From contig BFEA01000264.1 in the NCBI GenBank assembly GCA_003427395.1, positions 674,992 to 697,990 on the forward strand: a stretch of DNA of 22,999 nt. The letters are read 5' to 3'. Positions 18,187 to 22,999 of the stretch are shown in pieces. Position 1 is the stretch's first letter, and each line of letters opens with the position of its first letter. A program made the position numbers and the translations under genes. The notes under the pieces were generated by a model. The model was not told where the DNA came from. It was given only the letters and a program-made list of their open reading frames with translations, and did no database searches. The DNA comes from Chara braunii (taxonomy: Eukaryota > Streptophyta > Charophyceae > Charales > Characeae).

Positions 18187-18993
18187 CTCTGACCGTGATT
18201 GCACTTTGATTCATCTAGCACGGCGCAAAAGTGAAGCCAGATACATTTTGGAAAGTGGCAACATTACAATTAAGCCCTAAAGATGGAAGGGCTGGCAGAC
18301 ACTTATCAGAAACGGGAAAAAAAAAAACAAAACAAAAAAAAACGAGTATGCTTCTAATAAAAAAAAAAAAGGAAATAAAAAGGACACTCCGTTTCTCTTT
18401 TCTCACGTTCCCGCTTCTTTTCTTTTTTGTCTTTCCCTCCCACACGTTTCCACATTGCACACCACCAAGACATCTTTCAGTCCTTTTGCCCCGTTTCCGT
18501 GGGGCCACCAACTCCCTCCCCCATTGCCATGCCAAGCCTTTGCCGAACCCCACAAATCGCGGCGCGTTAACGGGAAAGCCCCGCGGCCGATGTATGGGCC
18601 AAGTATTGGTGGTTTAAGTTTGCGGGAATTTGGCAGAATTTGACTGAATGTTTGATGAGGGTAGGATGTGCCCCACCCCGCACCTTGCAATTCTAATGAT
18701 GAAGTACGCAGGGGGCCCAGGGGTACGAAGGGGCTGCGCTAACCTCCAGGCCGCTAAGTTGAGTGTGCGAACTGGCGCGGCAATACTAGAGGGTCACGGA
18801 GCCCGTGACTTTTGTTTTGAATAATTGGGTCTCCAAGCAAACGGGGTCAATGGACAGGTCAATGAGCAGGTTACTAGTTGACGGCTCCTAAGGATTAACG
18901 GGGCCCCATTCGAGATCCAAGCTAGGTAATAACGAGTCGCGTTTTGTAAGTCTATCTTATGGTTACTGACAAGTTAGACCCATTTACTTAAGG
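18187..18993. other. Gene-free stretch
   Basis: Contains A-runs near 18319-18371, a pyrimidine-rich part and a hairpin GTCACGG-agc-CCGTGAC at 18793-18809 followed by T-rich sequence. No gene seen. Confidence 0.5.
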
Positions 18994-19893
18994 ATTGACC
19001 ACGCTGGTTCCATCATCAATTCGTGATGCAGAAGACCCTGAAGAGTCCGACGCTGGCGGCCGAATGAAACATGTAGGGTCCATCGCCAACCAGCTCGATA
19101 TGTATCACACGTTTATCGGCATGTCACCTATCTCGGTTCGAGCCCGATGGGTAGTTCTTCATGAATAACCCATCCTGTCGTGTTTTTTTTTTTATCTTTA
19201 GCAGCGTGTCAACATGTCTTTTCCTTCCCCTCTTTCCCGCCCTCTTCTCTCTCTTTCTCTCTCTATACTTCTTCTTCTTCAATCTTGTTGCCTTTACTCT
19301 CTGGTGTTCTTTCGTGTGTGCTTTGGTTTCTCATGTATCTTTGATCGTCTTCGTATATCGTTTTGCATCATAAATGGTTGATTTAGGCTTTGTCGAACTT
19401 TAACGACCGGTGTTTTTTTTCGAAGCTTGTATGGATGCACGAATTGACCACGTTGGTTCCATCATCAATTTATGACGTAGAGGACCCCTGAAGAGTCTGG
19501 CACTGGCGGCCAAATGAAACATGTAGGGTCCATTGCCAACCAGCTCGACATGTATTACACGTTTATCGGCATGTCGTCTATCTCGGTTCGAGCCTGATGG
19601 GTAGTTCTTCATGAATAGCCCATCCTGTTGTGTTTGTTTTTTTCATCGTTAGCAACATGTCAACATGTTTTTTCCTTCCCCTCTTTCCCCCCCTCTTCTC
19701 TCTTTTTCTCTCTCTATCCTTCTCTTTCTTCAAGCTTGTTCTCTTTACTCTCTGATGTTCTTTCGTGTATGCTTTGGTCTCTTATGTATCTTCGATCGTC
19801 TTCGTTTATCGATTTGCATCATGAATGGTTGATTTAGGTTTTGCCGAACCTTAACGACAGGGGTTTTGTTATGAAGCTTGTATGGATGCACGA
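18994..19893 (+). repeat. Two tandem monomers of about 450 bp
   Basis: Unit 1 (18994-19442) and unit 2 (19443-19893) are roughly 90% alike over their whole length with few indels. Each contains GGTTCGAGCC, a hairpin GATGGGT/ACCCATC (19146-19174 in unit 1; one pair is lost in unit 2), a T-run, a long TC-rich tract and CGAAGCTTGTATGGATGCAC or its variant at the end. Short open frames in both units (for example 19161 and 19628) follow the repeat and are not convincing genes. The monomers stop 172 bases before the zinc-knuckle reading frame. Confidence 0.85.
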
Positions 19894-20064
19894 AATACTT
19901 CAACCATCATTTCAACGTCGTAACCCCTATAGGGATTATACTACAGGAGTGTGGCTTGTTTGTTTGCTGATAAAACTGACCCTGATCATTTGGGTTTTCT
20001 TGATAGTTGCTCTTGTGCTTGATCTTAACACGTACATATTTCCTCCTTGCTAAAACTTTGCGAC

Positions 20065-21303
20065 ATGGTTGCTCCTCTCCCACCTAGGGGTTGCTTTACG
20101 TGTCGTTCTCTGCACCACTTCTATCGTGAATGTCCGCAGCGGACCGAGGGCTATCGCCCACCTGCAACAGACGCAAACGCGATTCCTACCGGGCAACCCT
20201 TGTTGGCGCTACCAGACCTGGCGACGAATGGTAACTCAATGATTGTTGCACCCACGACTAATTAACAAGGACCTGTAGTTCACGGTGTAGGGTGCCAAAA
20301 CAATGGTTACCACCACCGTGGACAACAGAGGTTGGTTTTTTGTAAATCAGATCGACACAGACCTGACACAATATACAACAAGTATTTGGAAGATAAAGAA
20401 AATTTAAGGAAACCAAGTAGAAGGAGGAAGAGTAGCGACAAAAAATGATTAAGGAGGAGGAGGAGAGGACGGAGCAGTGAAAGAAAGAAAGGGAACAGTG
20501 GGAGCAAAAAATGGGTGATAGAATTGAGAAGAGATTGGACCAGGTATGTTTGAAAATAACAATTAAAGACCAGAAGGAGGTGGGATGTAGAACAAGGGAC
20601 GACGGTGAGATCACTCGATTAAGAAGGAAGAATGACGACTTAAGGAAAGCATTGTTGGTTGAAAGGAAGATGATAAGGCGAAGAAATTGGAGACAAAAAT
20701 TTTGGAACTGCGCAAGCAGGTATTGGACAAAGGGAGTCGGGATGATGAGATTTTCGCCGTCAAACACGAGATTGAGCAGCTTCGCGAATCTGAAGTTAAG
20801 GAGCAAGAGGTGGCAAGTCTCAAACGACAGATAGCGGATCTGCAACAAGAGACATTGAGATGGAAGGATGAGGCCTGAGAACAAGCGTGACAATATTGTT
20901 GTCACTACGCCTAGTACGAACGAGAGAGGTACACCCAAGCCTAAGTGGACAAACAAATACGTTCAGGAGAGAGACTGATGGAAGTGCGAGTACAGGAAAC
21001 TGTAGAGTATGCGTAGGGCTGATTTTGTGGAGGTAGAAATGTTGAAAAAGAAGAAGGCCAATGCAGAGATGGAGGTGATCAAGTTACAACAACAATTAGA
21101 GAGGTTGAGTGGTAACGATGGAGCTGGAGAGAAAGCGCAATAGGGGACAAAGCTCAAAGACCATTTGGAATCTGTGGCGATGGGTACAACCAGAAAAGGG
21201 AAGAAGGCGACTCCAAATAGAGACTGGGCCGCTGTCGCACTTTTTCCAGTCGGACCACTTATGGTGAACGGAAACTTAAGAGGCTGTCATGCAGGATTTT
21301 GAC
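20065..21303 (+). pseudogene. Decayed zinc-knuckle and coiled-coil protein, likely retroelement ORF
   Basis: ATG at 20065 opens MVAPLPPRGCFTC; a CCHC knuckle CX2CX4HX4C spans CFTCRSLHHFYREC. The frame stops with TAA at 20263 but reads sensibly on to about 20410. Protein-like sequence then moves to the frame of 20511 (MGDRIEKRLDQ, long charged helix, with stops at 20418, 20433 and 20478), to the frame of 20687 (METKILELRKQV...ASLKRQIADLQQE) from about 20668, and back at 20871, ending near 21303 with further stops at 20976, 21003 and 21141. The heptad-like Glu/Lys/Leu pattern indicates a coiled coil over some 150-200 residues. A zinc knuckle at the N-terminus before a coiled coil is unlike usual Gag or LINE ORF1 order, where it comes last. 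No polymerase is found downstream in this window. Confidence 0.6.
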
Positions 21304-21991
21304 GTCGGTAGCAATAAATAAAATTAATTAATTAGAGCAAATCCCTTCCTGTTGTGTGTGTCCGGCTTCGAGCGAGACCCTTCAATTGCGGTCTTCACCG
21401 GTCCTCAGTTTTAGGAATCTTTTATTTTGGTTCGGAACAATAAATATCATGCAAATAATAATTATAAAATTTAATTAAGTCATGGACGTATCAAGTTTGC
21501 CGATTTGGAATTTGAGAATTGTGACAAGACAGATAAGGACTCAAACGAGATCACAAGGCAAGACTCAAGACCAACTCGACACAACAAGGTCAGCGATCAT
21601 ATGAGAGAAGAGGAGAGCTCTTTATCGCATCAAGACCACAAAAGGAACGGACGAAACGTAAAACTATTGTCTCTGTAATGAGCTCTCTCTCTCCTCTCTG
21701 AAGATCATATCATACTCAGGGGTCCGAAAATAGTTAGCATATTGTCCAGTGGTCCTTGAGCAAGTCCTCATGATGTTGACCTATACTTGAGAAAAGGTTT
21801 GTTGCGGTCTGTAGTTGATGACTGTGCTCGGCTTATGAGTCTGTTCTGTTCGAGATATTTGTCATGCTCAAGGAGATGCTCTCTTGAGTTCGCTGTGCTC
21901 TACTGATATGAGGACTACTTACTTGTCACATGATTGATCTTATTGAATACTGATGACAATCATTGTGTTGTCGTTGCTGTCACTAGGAGAG
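21304..21991. other. Gene-free stretch
   Basis: AT-rich near 21310-21480, then mixed sequence. No coding region, RNA gene or repeat recognised. Confidence 0.5.
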
Positions 21992-22120
21992 CCCGCTACG
22001 ACTAACACTATTGTTGTTGTCACCGAGACTGTCTGATGTGACCAGCATCATTGCTGCTACCACCGGAACCTCCCGTTGTGGCCAACATTGTCATTGCAGC
22101 CACCGGAACTGTCCGCTGTG
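21992..22120 (+). repeat. Tandem repeat of exactly 40 bp, about 3.2 units
   Basis: Units at 21992-22031, 22032-22071 and 22072-22111 and a partial at 22112 share the pattern YCYGNTRTGRCYAACA...ACCG; a diverged partial unit precedes them (21961-21991). The period is not a multiple of three, which argues against coding. Confidence 0.7.
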
Positions 22121-22228
22121 ATTTGACTACATCCCTTGGAAACACAGTCTGCCGAGAGCAAATCCTGATAACTTGGACTAAACTTAGCTTAATGATTTAT
22201 TCACCGAGATTGGACTCACTGAAAATGA

Positions 22229-22450
22229 GACACGATCGAATTTACTGAAACTGAACTGAGAGTTGAACTAACAATTGAACTGAAGTTTTCCCTATAAGCC
22301 ACACTCGGATCTGAAATCAATGTTGAGCTGAACTCGTTGATTTGAAACTGAATCCGCTGAGGTTGAACTGAACCTATTATAAACTGAATTGAACTCGAAG
22401 GGTTGAAAACTGATTTCAGAGAACTTACTGAAATTGAACTATAATTGAAG
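22229..22450 (+). repeat. Short degenerate repeats of TTGAACTGAA
   Basis: Around eight copies of TTGAACTGAA-like words occur irregularly. Simple-repeat DNA, no gene. Confidence 0.55.
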
Positions 22451-22487
22451 GGATGAAACTGATAGCACTAAATATGATATGAATTTG

Positions 22488-22490
<3 letters not shown>

Positions 22491-22567
<77 letters not shown>
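22491..22567 (+). repeat. (TC)n microsatellite, 77 bases
   Basis: Uninterrupted TC repeat. It gives the (RE)n runs in antisense open frames. Confidence 0.98.
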
Positions 22568-22571
<4 letters not shown>

Positions 22572-22780
22572 GCAAACGAAACGGAGCACACACAAAGAAT
22601 ATAATTGGAGTGTGTGAGCCCAGTAGAAAACCCTGAAAGACTGGTACCCGCAGGATTCACAGGGCAAGCAAACTAGGCCGGTACCCAGTAAAGCTTTCAG
22701 CTTAAATAGCACAGGTCCAATTTCAGTGAGAAAAGAGGCCGGTACTTTTTCCAATTTTCTCGTTCGCCAAAGTGGCCTGC

Positions 22781-22895
22781 ATATTACCCAGCACCCTCCG
22801 CCGACTATTAATATTCGACGTCGGAACAAGCGTCATTACCCAGTGCCCATTGTGGCGAGCCTCATCAGGACAAGCGCCATTACCCAGCTCCCAGC
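22781..22895 (+). repeat. Three copies of an ATTACCCAG motif
   Basis: ATTACCCAGCACCC, CATTACCCAGTGCCC and CATTACCCAGCTCCC occur at spacings of about 45-50 bases, the last two preceded by ACAAGCGYC or ACAAGCGCC. Confidence 0.5.
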
Positions 22896-22949
22896 GTCCC
22901 TTGCTCAATACCAAGTGCTCACCGTTCGCTAGAGAGGTAACTAAGGTAA

Positions 22950-22999
<50 letters not shown>
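22950..22999 (+). repeat. (TC)n microsatellite, cut by the window edge
   Basis: TC repeat with one TT interruption near 22960; continues past the window. Confidence 0.95.

Noticed and set aside
18215-18690. Overlapping open frames on both strands near 18400
   Set aside because: A- and T-runs give Lys and Phe stretches; no domain, splice pattern or codon bias that would support an exon.
19078-19152. tRNA-like sequence with GGTTCGAGCC
   Set aside because: A B-box-like core and a partial T-arm are there, but no matching A box, acceptor stem or anticodon arm could be placed on either strand.
20258-20956. Antisense open frame of 232 codons
   Set aside because: The sense strand has a zinc knuckle and coiled coil; the antisense product is a hydrophobic Leu/Phe/Ser mirror of Glu/Lys-rich codons.

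Overview
The window looks like repeat-rich nuclear DNA of a eukaryote. My best guess is a streptophyte, possibly a charophyte alga such as Chara. The pointers are a Ty3/Gypsy element whose primer-binding site matches plant tRNA-Asp, stop codons that look like deaminated CG/CHG cytosines, long poly(A) tracts, microsatellites and N gaps. This assignment is inference; a fungal host is not excluded. I see no convincing host gene.

Positions 1-14260 are one large LTR retrotransposon on the + strand. The left LTR is cut by the window edge (1-790). Its last 790 bases recur at 13471-14260 without indels (34 differences, 95.7% identity). The full right LTR probably starts after a purine tract at 12625, giving an LTR of about 1.6 kb and an element of about 15 kb. 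Order: LTR, tRNA-Asp primer site (793), leader, gag with a CCHC knuckle (1000-2953), aspartic protease (2954-3742), reverse transcriptase and RNase H (3742 to about 5300), integrase with GPY/F-like tail (to 7101), then about 5.5 kb of non-coding internal DNA up to the polypurine tract. The coding part is broken by three in-frame stops (1015, 2951, 5107) and two frame changes (near 2560-2605 and 3690-3740), so this copy is dead or depends on other copies.

The most striking structure is the non-coding part of the element. From about 7300 to 11130 it is packed with consecutive short perfect inverted repeats, each with a different stem sequence, tiled almost end to end in places (9551-10026, 10494-11128). 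Similar hairpins, including two with the same eight-base loop on different stems, lie in the U3 of the right LTR (12881-13188). Low-complexity and tandem repeats (GA microsatellite, 52-bp repeats, poly(A), a 275-base gap) fill the rest.

Positions 14261-17914 are gene-free flanking DNA made of old, diverged duplications, with an AT-rich block (16172-16690) interrupting one copy. A 36-base poly(A) plus (CAA)n and a second poly(A) bracket a possible retroposon (17951-18186).

Positions 18994-19893 are two tandem copies of a unit of about 450 bp, directly upstream of a decayed reading frame (20065-about 21303) that begins with a CCHC zinc knuckle and continues as a charged coiled coil. It looks like a dead retroelement first ORF with repeated 5' monomers. 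The right end (21304-22999) has no gene, only 40-bp tandem repeats, TTGAACTGAA-rich DNA and two (TC)n tracts, the last cut by the window edge.
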